Notes under the pieces: model-generated | Databases searched by the model: none | What the model saw: the letters and a program-made list of their open reading frames with translations, nothing else | Told to the model about the DNA's origin: nothing | Made by a program: the position numbers and the translations under genes | Assembly: GCA_905480065.1 (NCBI GenBank) | Contig: CAJQOV010000109.1 | Location: 1-25,252, forward strand | DNA: 25,252 nt | Source: an uncultured Gammaproteobacteria bacterium | GTDB lineage: Bacteria; Pseudomonadota; Gammaproteobacteria; UBA9214 | Direction: 5' to 3' | Part shown: positions 15,105-22,818 of the stretch, in pieces | Position numbering within the stretch: position 1 is the stretch's first letter | Layout: every line of letters begins with the position of its first letter

Positions 15105-15132
15105 ACACACCCTGTCAAACCGGTGAAGGGTC

Positions 15133-15906
15133 ATGCGCATCATTACTGCCAACGTCAACGGAATTCGTGCTGCGGCTGCCAAGGGATTCTTCCCGTGGAT
15201 GACAGCCCAGCAGGCTGATGTGGTCTGCATCCAGGAGACCAAGGCACAGGCCGACCAGCTGACTGACCCGGCATTTCACCCGCGCGGCTGGCATGTGTAT
15301 TTTCATGACGCCGAGAAGAAAGGCTACAGCGGTGTTGCAATCTACAGCCGGCGCAAGCCCGACAGGGTCATCCGTGGGCTGGGCTGGCCGGACATGGATG
15401 CCGAGGGTCGTTATATCGAGGCACGTTTTGGCCCGCTGAGCGTGGTGTCGCTCTATCTGCCATCCGGTTCGTCGAGCGAGGAACGCCAGGCCGTCAAGTT
15501 CGGTTTTCTTGAACGCTTCATGCCCTGGCTACGCAGCCTGAAGCGCAAGCGCAGGCAATACATCCTGTGCGGCGACTGGAATATCGCCCACAAGGAGATC
15601 GACCTGAAAAACTGGCGCGGTAATCTGAAAAATTCCGGGTTTCTCCCGGAAGAGCGTGCCTGGATGGACGAGCTGTTCGGGCCGGCCGGGTTTATTGATA
15701 CCTTTCGCAGGATTAACCAGCAGGCCGACCAATATACCTGGTGGTCGAACCGCGGCCAGGCCCGTGCCAGGAACGTCGGCTGGCGCATCGACTATCAGGT
15801 TGCCACGCCGGGTATCGGCGCTACGGTGAAAGCAGCATCGATCTACAGGGATCAGCGCTTTTCGGACCATGCGCCGCTGATCATGGATTACGATTACGAA
15901 CTGTAA
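15133..15906 (+). CDS. Exodeoxyribonuclease III family protein (Crc orthologue with intact nuclease site)
   Basis: A 257-residue endonuclease/exonuclease/phosphatase-fold protein. Active-site residues of exonuclease III are all present: N7 (NVNG), E35 (IQETK), Y108 (LYLPSG), D148 and N150 (GDWNIAH), D220 (WRIDY) and the D245-H246 pair (SDHAPL). It should cut DNA at abasic sites and degrade 3' ends. Sequence style and position next to pyrE also match Pseudomonas Crc, the Hfq partner in catabolite repression, which is known to have lost these residues. Either xth or crc could be used as the name, so I leave the symbol empty. It starts with ATG 15133 behind a good GAAGGG site. Confidence 0.92.
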   Translation: MRIITANVNGIRAAAAKGFFPWMTAQQADVVCIQETKAQADQLTDPAFHPRGWHVYFHDAEKKGYSGVAIYSRRKPDRVIRGLGWPDMDAEGRYIEARFGPLSVVSLYLPSGSSSEERQAVKFGFLERFMPWLRSLKRKRRQYILCGDWNIAHKEIDLKNWRGNLKNSGFLPEERAWMDELFGPAGFIDTFRRINQQADQYTWWSNRGQARARNVGWRIDYQVATPGIGATVKAASIYRDQRFSDHAPLIMDYDYEL

Positions 15907-16224
15907 ATCGGAATGTTTACCCCGCGCAGGACGACGAGATAACAAATCATTTTTGCCACAGAGGGCACAGAGCACACAGAGAGTTGGCTGGACTTACCCT
16001 GGGGATTTCTGCTGCAACTGGTTTTTGGCTCCCCGCCCGCGCGGCGCTGCTTTATCCAGGAATCCCTGAAAAATATTACTGTGGGGAAATATTGCACGCC
16101 CGGCAATGTCCGGCAATACATATGGGTAACGGCAGGGGGGGGATTCCAGAATCCCCTGTGTACCCTTTGGTGAGGGCTCCCGGCTGGCACGGGATGTTCA
16201 GGCATTCCGCTGTGATGTGGTGAT
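15907..16224. other. Intergenic region without a supported gene
   Basis: The 318 bp between the nuclease gene and the small minus-strand gene hold a cacagag repeat (15955-15981), an A/T-rich patch with two aatatt near 16073-16093, the short direct repeat cggcaatgtccggcaat, and a perfect 8-bp stem ggggattc-ca-gaatcccc (16139-16156) preceded by extra G. No T-tract follows that stem, so it is not a classical terminator. Frames here are not family-like. Confidence 0.6.
15955..15981 (+). repeat. Dispersed repeat gccacagagggcacagag, copy 2
   Basis: Related to 14221-14242, with one substitution in the first 18 nt and an extra cacacagag unit at the end. It lies 48 nt after the nuclease stop codon. 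Confidence 0.6.
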
Positions 16225-16434
16225 CTAGTGCCGGCTGCCTTCCGGGTCCACCGGAATGGCGCCGCTGAACATCAGCAGCCGTTGTTCCAGCGTGGTGTTG
16301 TCGAGTCGGCGATCCGGAAGTTTGCGGCGGTCACTGATGACCAGTATCCCGCCACAGTCGCGCATGGGGAATTCAAAACCCAGCCCCCAGCGCCGTTCCC
16401 CCTTGAGTCTTCTGTTCGTCACTATTGTTCTCAT
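16225..16434 (-). CDS. Small arginine-rich hypothetical protein
   Basis: A 69-residue frame from ATG 16434 gives MRTIVTNRRLKGERRWGLGF, then EFPMRDCGGILVISD, RRKLPDRRLDN and a short tail. Three paired-arginine clusters (NRRLKGERR, SDRRKLPDRR) and the closing RLDN resemble short uncharacterised gammaproteobacterial proteins that I recognise only by style. The frame is open to 16677, but the upstream part is cysteine-rich and not protein-like. Another start at about 16491-16485 is possible. No good ribosome-binding site is visible before ATG 16434. It has no signal peptide or membrane segment. The function is unknown; nucleic-acid binding is possible from its charge but unsupported. Confidence 0.6.
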   Translation of the reverse strand: MRTIVTNRRLKGERRWGLGFEFPMRDCGGILVISDRRKLPDRRLDNTTLEQRLLMFSGAIPVDPEGSRH

Positions 16435-16576
16435 AGCGACAAGAGTAGTCGATATTGCCGCGATCATCTGCATAAACCACTTTATCTGTATTGATAATCG
16501 GGCGGCTTGTTTTGTCGGACATCGCGGACAATTACGACAGAACAAATAGTTAGCTCTGCAGATCCATCCATGCAAG

Positions 16577-17914
16577 TCAGCGTACTGTATTGGTTCTGTA
16601 GAGCAACAGCACCACCAGCACAATGGCGGGAATGCCGAGCAGGCCGGCATAGAGGAAAAAGCTGGCGTAACCGGCATGATCCACGACGATCCCGGAAAAG
16701 CCGCCGAGGAACTTGGCCGGCAGCGTCATCAGTGAGCTGAACAACGCATACTGGGTCGCGGTGTAGGACTGGTTCACCAGGCTGGACAGATACGCAATGA
16801 ACGCCGAGGTAGCGAGTCCGCCGCTCAGGTTGTCAGCACTGATCACGATTGCCAGCGACACCAGGTCAGGATCGCTCATTGACAGCCAGACGAACAGCAG
16901 GTTGGTGGAGGCGACCAGTATTGCGCCAGCCAGCAATGGTCGCAGGATGCCGTAACGTACCACCAGCACACCACCCAGCGCCGCGCCGGCAATGGTCATG
17001 AAGAAACCGAACACCTTGGTGATGTTGGCAATCTCGGTCAGGCTGAAGCCAAGGTCCAGGTAGAAGGGGTTGGCCATCACGCCCATGGTGATGTCGCTCA
17101 GTTTGTAGGTGCCAACCAGTAACAGGATCAGTGCCGCCAGCTTGCCGTTGCGCTGGAAGAAATCCACAAACGGGCTGACCACGGCATCGGAAAACCAGGC
17201 GGCCAGCCGGGTCCAGAGCGAGTGCCTGTCGCTGACGCCGAGTGTCTGTTCGAGCCGTGCTTCCAGTGCTGCAGTGCGCGCATCCGGTGCATGTCGCGGC
17301 TCCCCGATGACCAGCGTGGTGGCAATGCCGATTCCCATCAGGCATGCCATCAGCAGGTACGTGGTCGACCAGGAAGTGGCTTCCGCCAGGTAAAAAGCCC
17401 CGGCACCGGTGGCGAGCAGGGCAAGCCGGTAACCCAGTACATAGGTTGCAGCCATGGCACCCTGCAATTGCTTGTCGACCGCCTCGATACGCCAGGCGTC
17501 CACCACGATGTCCTGGGTGGCCGAGCCAAAGGCGACCAGTAACGCAAATAGGGCCAGTTGTGCGAGCTGGGAATGCGGGTCAGTCAGCGCCATGCCGGCA
17601 AGGCCGGCTGCAATCGTGCATTGTGCAGTCAGCATCCAGCTGCGGCGCTTGCCCAGTACGGAGGTCAGTATCGGTAACGGTAAACGGTCGATGACCGGGG
17701 CCCACAGCACCTTGATGGAGTAGGTAATGCCCACCCAGCTGAAGAAGCCGATGGTGCTGCGCGCAGTGTCGATGTCGCGCAACCACGCCGAGAGCGTCGA
17801 GAACACCAGCAGGAAGGGCAGGCCAGCCGAAAAACCCAGGAAGATCATCGCAAACACACGCGGGCGTGTGTAGATCGTGACGGCCTGTTTCCAGCTGCCG
17901 GATACTTCGTTCAC
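16577..17914 (-). CDS. ampG: AmpG family muropeptide MFS permease
   Basis: The 445-residue protein has about 12 hydrophobic segments of the major facilitator fold. It opens with the AmpG signature FLGFSAGLPFLLVFSTLSAWLRD, followed by GFFSWVGITYSIKVLWAPVIDRLPLP and LGKRRSWM. AmpG imports GlcNAc-anhydromuramyl peptides from the periplasm for cell-wall recycling. The start is GTG (17914) with GGCGGT directly before it; no in-frame ATG fits better. It lies 66 nt after metW on the same strand, so it is probably the last gene of the proC-yggT-yggU-metX-metW unit. No beta-lactamase or AmpR gene is nearby. A general MFS transporter is the alternative. Confidence 0.88.
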   Translation of the reverse strand: MNEVSGSWKQAVTIYTRPRVFAMIFLGFSAGLPFLLVFSTLSAWLRDIDTARSTIGFFSWVGITYSIKVLWAPVIDRLPLPILTSVLGKRRSWMLTAQCTIAAGLAGMALTDPHSQLAQLALFALLVAFGSATQDIVVDAWRIEAVDKQLQGAMAATYVLGYRLALLATGAGAFYLAEATSWSTTYLLMACLMGIGIATTLVIGEPRHAPDARTAALEARLEQTLGVSDRHSLWTRLAAWFSDAVVSPFVDFFQRNGKLAALILLLVGTYKLSDITMGVMANPFYLDLGFSLTEIANITKVFGFFMTIAGAALGGVLVVRYGILRPLLAGAILVASTNLLFVWLSMSDPDLVSLAIVISADNLSGGLATSAFIAYLSSLVNQSYTATQYALFSSLMTLPAKFLGGFSGIVVDHAGYASFFLYAGLLGIPAIVLVVLLLYRTNTVR

Positions 17915-17980
17915 ACCGCCAGACTCACATTTTGTAGCGGTTGTCGCCGGGACCGCATGAGATCCGGTGTGTGGCGCTGG

Positions 17981-18583
17981 TCAGTCACGGCGCCGGAACC
18001 GGTACAGTGCGTTTTTGCCCAGCAGGTTCGGCAGCAGGGTATCGCCCAGCGACCGGTGGTGCGCATGATCTACCATGACGCGCTGCAGGACGTGAATGCC
18101 GCGCTCCGTACAAAGCTGTTCGAAATCGGTCACGGTACACAGGTGGATGTTGGGCGTGCTGTACCAGGGGTTCGGCAGCGTTCGCGACATGGGCATATGT
18201 CCGCCCAGTGCCAGTTGCACGCGGTTGTTCCAGTGCGCGAAGTTCGGGAACGTCACGATGCCTTCATTGCCGAGGCGCAGCATTTCCTCCAGCAGCCGGT
18301 CAGGAAAATGCACCGCCTGCAGCGTTTGCGTCATGATGACGTAATCAAACGATTTTCCGGTGAAATCCTGCAGCCCGGCATCGAGGTCGGTCTGGATCAC
18401 GTTCACGCCGGACTGGATGCAGCGGGTCACGTTGGCATCATCGATCTCCAGGCCGTAGCCGGTGACATTGCGGGTTTCGTGCAGGTGTCTGAGCAACGCA
18501 CCATCGCCGCAGCCCAGGTCCAGTACCCGGCTGCCGGGCCGGATCCAGTCGCTGATGATGGCAAGGTCGGGGCGCAGGCTCAT
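17981..18583 (-). CDS. metW: Methionine biosynthesis protein MetW
   Basis: A 200-residue SAM-methyltransferase-fold protein with motif I VLDLGCGDGA (20-29), the acidic LEIDD after strand 2, and the MetW-typical TQTLQAVHFPDRLLEEMLRLG and FPNFAHWNNRVQL. In proteobacteria MetW is encoded directly after metX and is needed with MetX for full homoserine acyltransferase activity. Its own catalysis is not established. The start overlaps the metX stop by 4 nt (ATGA). Confidence 0.95.
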   Translation of the reverse strand: MSLRPDLAIISDWIRPGSRVLDLGCGDGALLRHLHETRNVTGYGLEIDDANVTRCIQSGVNVIQTDLDAGLQDFTGKSFDYVIMTQTLQAVHFPDRLLEEMLRLGNEGIVTFPNFAHWNNRVQLALGGHMPMSRTLPNPWYSTPNIHLCTVTDFEQLCTERGIHVLQRVMVDHAHHRSLGDTLLPNLLGKNALYRFRRRD

Positions 18584-19731
18584 GGTGCAGATACCTGGCG
18601 GGCAACTTGCTGCAGGTAGGCCGAGAATACCTTGGTGTACTGCGGGATCGGCATCAGGAAGGCATCGTGGCCTTCATTGGCCTCGATGGCGGCATACACC
18701 ACGTCGAGGTTGTTATCGAGCAGGCTGCGCACGATCTCGCGCGAGCGCGCCGGTGAGAACCGCCAGTCGCTGGCAAAGGAAATCACCAGGAACTTTGCCC
18801 GGACGTGTTTCAGGGCCTGGGTGAAGTCATTATTGAAGTCGCGCGCCGGGTCGAAGTGATCGAGCGTCTTGGTCATCAGCAGGTAGGTGTTGGCGTCAAA
18901 CTCGCGGGCAAACTTGCTGCCCTGGTAGCGCAGGTAGCTTTCGACCTGGAACTCCATTTCGTAACCGGTGGTGGGTGAGCCGGCCTGCAGTTCGCGGCCG
19001 AACTTGGCATGCATCAGGTCATCCGAGAGATAGGTAATGTGTCCGAGCATGCGCGCCAGCCGCAGCCCGCGTTCCGGGATGACGTTATGCTCGTAAAAGT
19101 TGCCGTCATGGAAATCCGGGTCCGACTTGATGGCGGTACGCGCCACCTCGTTGAAGGCAATATTCTGTGCCGAGAGCCGGGGTGCTGCGGCGATTACTAC
19201 TGCGTGTGCCAGGCGCTCCGGGAAGTCGATCGACCACTGCAACGCCTGCATACCGCCCAGGCTGCCGCCGACCACGGCGGCCCAGCGTTCAATTCCCAGC
19301 GCATCCGCCAGCCGGGCCTGGCTGCGAACCCAGTCCTTGACCACGATGTCCGGGAAGTCCCTGCCGTAGGGTTTGCCGGTGGCCGGATTGATGCTGGCCG
19401 GCCCGGTCGAGCCGTGGCAACCACCCAGATTGTTGCTGCACACCACGAAAAAATGACGGGTATCGATCGGTTTGCCCGGTCCCACGCAGCTGTCCCACCA
19501 GCCCGGCTTGCGGTCTTCCATGCTGTGAAAGCCGGCCGCGTGGTGGTTGCTGGAGAGGGCATGGCAGAGCAGGATGGCATTGCTGCGTGCGGCGTTCAGC
19601 TCGCCATAGGTTTCGTAGGCCAGCGTGTAATCAGACAGCACTGCACCGCTGGCCAGGGCCAGCGGCTCCCGGAACGTCATGGAACGAGGTGTGACCAGAC
19701 CAACGTTGTCTGCCGGCAATGCATCGGGCAT
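18580..19731 (-). CDS. metX: Homoserine O-acyltransferase MetX
   Basis: This 383-residue alpha/beta hydrolase transfers an acyl group to L-homoserine, the first committed step of methionine synthesis. The triad is complete: S157 in VGGSLGGMQ, D322 in FASDWRFSP and H355 in NEGHDAF. Also present are CHALSSNHHAAG and NNLGGCHGSTGPASINP. The MetX fold evolved to use either acetyl- or succinyl-CoA; I cannot decide the donor here, and partnership with MetW is common for the succinyl type in gammaproteobacteria. ATG 19731 has no clear ribosome-binding site. I see no SAM riboswitch in the 67 nt before it. Confidence 0.95.
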   Translation of the reverse strand: MPDALPADNVGLVTPRSMTFREPLALASGAVLSDYTLAYETYGELNAARSNAILLCHALSSNHHAAGFHSMEDRKPGWWDSCVGPGKPIDTRHFFVVCSNNLGGCHGSTGPASINPATGKPYGRDFPDIVVKDWVRSQARLADALGIERWAAVVGGSLGGMQALQWSIDFPERLAHAVVIAAAPRLSAQNIAFNEVARTAIKSDPDFHDGNFYEHNVIPERGLRLARMLGHITYLSDDLMHAKFGRELQAGSPTTGYEMEFQVESYLRYQGSKFAREFDANTYLLMTKTLDHFDPARDFNNDFTQALKHVRAKFLVISFASDWRFSPARSREIVRSLLDNNLDVVYAAIEANEGHDAFLMPIPQYTKVFSAYLQQVARQVSAP

Positions 19732-19798
19732 GGGAATAATCGGTGGCGCCTGAAAAAGTGGGCTTGAGTCTAATGATTGGCCTGAACCGGCGCAACAA

Positions 19799-20095
19799 TC
19801 AATCGACCGGCGGCGTCATGCCTGGCAGCAGCTTGCCCGGGCGGACGATTCGCACTCGCTTGCTACGGCTGGACTGGCCAGACAACAGCGTGACCTGACG
19901 CAGCGGTACCTCGAACAGGCCGGCCAGGAAACCGGCCAGCTGCAGATTGGCCCTGCCATCGGCCGGTGCTGCGCTGATGCGGACCTTCAGGCGGTCACCG
20001 TGCAGGCCGTCAACCCGATCGGTTTTCGCGCCGGGCTGAACGTGGAGTGCCAGTAACAGATCGGAACCGTCCCATTGATACCAGGACGGATGCAA
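19799..20095 (-). CDS. yggU: DUF167 family protein YggU
   Basis: The 98-residue product has the DUF167 pattern LALHVQPGAKTDRVDGLHGD, then LKVRISAAPADGRANLQL and VTLLSGQSSRSKRVRI. The family is small, soluble and of unknown function. It follows yggT by 6 nt. The only reasonable start is TTG at 20095, since no in-frame ATG lies before the first conserved strand. Length is normal (about 100). Confidence 0.9.
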   Translation of the reverse strand: MHPSWYQWDGSDLLLALHVQPGAKTDRVDGLHGDRLKVRISAAPADGRANLQLAGFLAGLFEVPLRQVTLLSGQSSRSKRVRIVRPGKLLPGMTPPVD

Positions 20096-20101
20096 GGCAA
20101 C

Positions 20102-20656
20102 TCAGCCAAGCAGTGGCATGATCAGCATGCGGATGACCTGCAGGCCGATGATCACGAACAATGGCGAAAGGTCGATGCCGGCCAGGGGTGGCAGGATGCG
20201 CTGGATCGGCTTCAGCAACGGGTTGGTGAGGCTGTAGAGTACCGAGTTGACCGGATTGTAGCTGCCGGGGTTAACCCAGCTCACCACGACCTGCACAACG
20301 ATGGCAACCAGTAACACGTTGATCAGCAACAGCACCAGTTCACCCGCGGCGTACACCAGCACGGTCACTATCGGTACACTCACGCCGCGCAGTGCCACCA
20401 CGATCAGTACCGACAGCATCTGCAGTATCAGCATCAACACGATGGCCGAGGTGTCGATTTTGCCGATGCCGGGAAGTACCTTGCGCATCGGTACCAGCAG
20501 CGGGTTGGTGATGCGTACCAGGAACTGGCTGACCGGGTTGTAGAAATCCGCGCGCACCACGCCCAGCAGGAAGCGCAGCATGACCGCCAGGATGTACAGG
20601 CTGAACAGGGTGGTAATCAGGAATTCCAGTGGGTTGGCCAGATAACTGTGCATCAT
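20102..20656 (-). CDS. yggT: YggT family membrane protein
   Basis: The 184-residue protein carries two YggT repeats, each a pair of hydrophobic helices with a conserved NPV...TNPLL.P.(R/Q) motif: FYNPVSQFLVRITNPLLVPM and YNPVNSVLYSLTNPLLKPIQ, each followed by RVLP/RILPP-like and GID. It is an inner-membrane protein, linked in some reports to osmotic or cation stress, and usually next to proC. It starts with two consecutive ATG codons that overlap the proC stop. Confidence 0.93.
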   Translation of the reverse strand: MMHSYLANPLEFLITTLFSLYILAVMLRFLLGVVRADFYNPVSQFLVRITNPLLVPMRKVLPGIGKIDTSAIVLMLILQMLSVLIVVALRGVSVPIVTVLVYAAGELVLLLINVLLVAIVVQVVVSWVNPGSYNPVNSVLYSLTNPLLKPIQRILPPLAGIDLSPLFVIIGLQVIRMLIMPLLG

Positions 20657-21480
20657 TGTTTCCCGAATTGTTCGGCCAGTTCGCGTGAGCGGGCGGCCGC
20701 TGCTTCCAGCGCCTGACTGACCAGTTCATCGAAATTGTGCTGTTGAAAGGTTTGTATGGCGCGTTCGGTGGTGCCGCCGGGAGAAGTCACCCGGCGCCGC
20801 AACGTGGCGGCATCTTCCGTGCTCTCGATCGCCATTTTAGCAGCACCGAGCGCGGTTTGCAGGGTCAGCAGGCGCGCTGTCTGCTCCGGCAGCCCGAGCG
20901 CGCACCCCGCCTTCTGCAAGGCTTCCATGAACAGGAAAAAATAGGCCGGTCCGCTGCCCGACAACGCAGTGACCGCATCCATCAGCGATTCATCCTCTAC
21001 CCAGATAGTGAGTCCGACGGCGCGCAGAATGGATTCCGCGATATCGTGTTGCTCCGCAGTGACGGCGGCATTCGCATACAGGGCAGTGGCGCCGCTCTGC
21101 ACCAGTGCCGGTGTATTGGGCATGCTGCGCACGATCGCCGCGTGCGCTCCGATCCAGTTGCGCAGCGCATCGGTGCGAATGCCGGCCGCGATGGAGATGA
21201 CCAGCGAGTGCTGGCGCGACAGCAGCTCAGCCAGCTCGCGCGCGACACTTTCGACAATCTGCGGTTTGATGGCCAGCAGCACGATGCTGGCACCGGTCGC
21301 GGCGGCCTGGTTGTCCTGGTTGGTGGCGATGCCGAAGCGTTGCCTGAGCTTGTCCAGTTGTAATTGATCACGATCGGACACGGTGATCAGGCGAGGGTCC
21401 CAGCCGTCGGCGATCAGTCCGCCGATCAGGCTCACGGCCATGTTGCCCCCGCCGATGAAGGTAAGCGTTGTGTTGTCCAT
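20653..21480 (-). CDS. proC: Pyrroline-5-carboxylate reductase
   Basis: ProC makes proline by NAD(P)H reduction of 1-pyrroline-5-carboxylate. The 275-residue product shows the dinucleotide fold GGGNMA (10-15), the VRSMPNTPALVQSGATALYAN region, and the conserved active-site block ALSGSGPAYFFLFMEALQKAG followed by VTSPGGTTERAI. The frame is open for another 93 nt upstream without homology; ATG 21480 (MDNTTLTFIG) is the family start. It is the first gene of the minus-strand operon and divergent from pilT. The yggS gene that usually separates proC from pilT is absent. Confidence 0.96.
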   Translation of the reverse strand: MDNTTLTFIGGGNMAVSLIGGLIADGWDPRLITVSDRDQLQLDKLRQRFGIATNQDNQAAATGASIVLLAIKPQIVESVARELAELLSRQHSLVISIAAGIRTDALRNWIGAHAAIVRSMPNTPALVQSGATALYANAAVTAEQHDIAESILRAVGLTIWVEDESLMDAVTALSGSGPAYFFLFMEALQKAGCALGLPEQTARLLTLQTALGAAKMAIESTEDAATLRRRVTSPGGTTERAIQTFQQHNFDELVSQALEAAAARSRELAEQFGKQ

Positions 21481-21758
21481 GATTTGACGATACAGGATGC
21501 GCGCCTCGATCGACAAGCATTCAGGGGATACGCGCTGCACTGACTGCCGGAACCGGCGGAATGTACCGGCCACTGTAGCAATTGTCCGATGTAGATTATT
21601 GAAAACGTTTGCTATTTATTACCGGTTATGGTGGATCCGGTGAGCTGTCCCGGCATGCTGCGGGATGGTCGGCTTGCGGTGCTTGTGGCGGGTTCAAGTC
21701 GGCACCGGTTAAGTCGATAAAGCTTGACGAGTACTCATTTTTTCACAGGGGAGCAGGT

Positions 21759-22796
21759 ATGGATATTGCTGAATTACTGACTTTCAGCGTCAACAACGGG
21801 GCGTCCGATTTGCACCTGTCCGCCGGGATGCCGCCGATGATCCGGGTAGACGGTGACATGCGCAAGATCAACGTGCCGGTCATGGACCACAAGACGGTAC
21901 ACAGCCTGGTCTATGACATCATGAACGACAAGCAGCGCAAGGACTACGAAGAGTTCTTCGAAACGGACTTTTCCTTCGAGATACCCAACCTGGCGCGCTT
22001 CCGTGTCAACGCTTTCAATCACAATCGTGGTGCCGGCGCGGTGTTCCGTACCATTCCCTCCGAGATTCTCGGCCTGGACGACCTGGGTACTCCAGCGATC
22101 TTCAAGGAGATTTCCGATACTCCGCGCGGCCTGGTGCTGGTGACCGGCCCGACCGGCTCCGGTAAATCCACTACGCTGGCGGCGATGATTGACTACATCA
22201 ACAAGAAGGCCTACCACCACATCCTCACCATCGAGGACCCGATCGAATTCGTGCACGAAAGCAAGAAATCGCTCATCAACCAGCGCGAGGTGCATCGTGA
22301 CACCAAGAGCTTCAACGCTGCGCTGCGCTCGGCGCTGCGTGAAGATCCGGACATCATCCTGGTCGGTGAAATGCGTGATCTAGAGACCATCCGCCTGGCA
22401 CTGACCGCCGCGGAAACCGGCCACCTCGTATTCGGTACGCTGCATACCACCTCGGCGGCCAAGACCATCGATCGTGTGATCGATGTATTCCCGGCGGCAG
22501 AAAAGACCATGGTGCGTTCCATGCTGTCAGAGTCATTGCGTGCAGTAATTTCCCAGACGCTGATGAAGAAAATCGGTGGTGGCCGTATCGCGGCCTGGGA
22601 AATCATGATTGGCACGCCGGCGATTCGTAACCTGATTCGTGAGGACAAGGTGGCGCAAATGTACTCTGCAATTCAGACCGGTAACGCGGTCGGCATGACC
22701 ACGCTGGACCAGTACCTAAAGGACATTCTGCAGAAGGGGCTGATTACCAGGCAGGATGCGCGGCAGAAGGCAGCCATCAAGGATAACTTCAAGTAA
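21759..22796 (+). CDS. pilT: Type IV pilus retraction ATPase PilT
   Basis: PilT powers depolymerisation of type IV pili for twitching motility and DNA uptake. The 345-residue product has an N-terminal PAS-like part (GASDLHLSAGMPPMIRVDG), Walker A GPTGSGKST (130-138), the Asp box TIEDPIEFVH, Walker B IILVGEMRDLET, a His box (GHLVFGTLHT) and the PilT-specific AIRNLIRE. The start ATG 21759 has a strong site, AGGGGAG at 21747-21753; the open frame further upstream (from 21609) is not conserved. The 278-nt divergent spacer with proC contains no gene and no promoter that I trust. pilU follows after 22 nt. Confidence 0.98.
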   Translation: MDIAELLTFSVNNGASDLHLSAGMPPMIRVDGDMRKINVPVMDHKTVHSLVYDIMNDKQRKDYEEFFETDFSFEIPNLARFRVNAFNHNRGAGAVFRTIPSEILGLDDLGTPAIFKEISDTPRGLVLVTGPTGSGKSTTLAAMIDYINKKAYHHILTIEDPIEFVHESKKSLINQREVHRDTKSFNAALRSALREDPDIILVGEMRDLETIRLALTAAETGHLVFGTLHTTSAAKTIDRVIDVFPAAEKTMVRSMLSESLRAVISQTLMKKIGGGRIAAWEIMIGTPAIRNLIREDKVAQMYSAIQTGNAVGMTTLDQYLKDILQKGLITRQDARQKAAIKDNFK

Positions 22797-22818
22797 TCGA
22801 CTTCAAGCGGAGAACATC

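Noticed and set aside
16139..16156. Hairpin ggggattc-ca-gaatcccc as a terminator
   Set aside because: The loop is only 2 nt and no T-tract follows on either strand, so I list it only as a structure in the spacer.
15741..16223. Frame extending from inside the nuclease gene into the spacer
   Set aside because: It overlaps conserved ExoIII codons in another frame and carries repeat translations; it has no separate start signal.
19732..19798. SAM riboswitch upstream of metX
   Set aside because: The 67-nt spacer is too short for most SAM riboswitch classes and shows no conserved core that I recognise.
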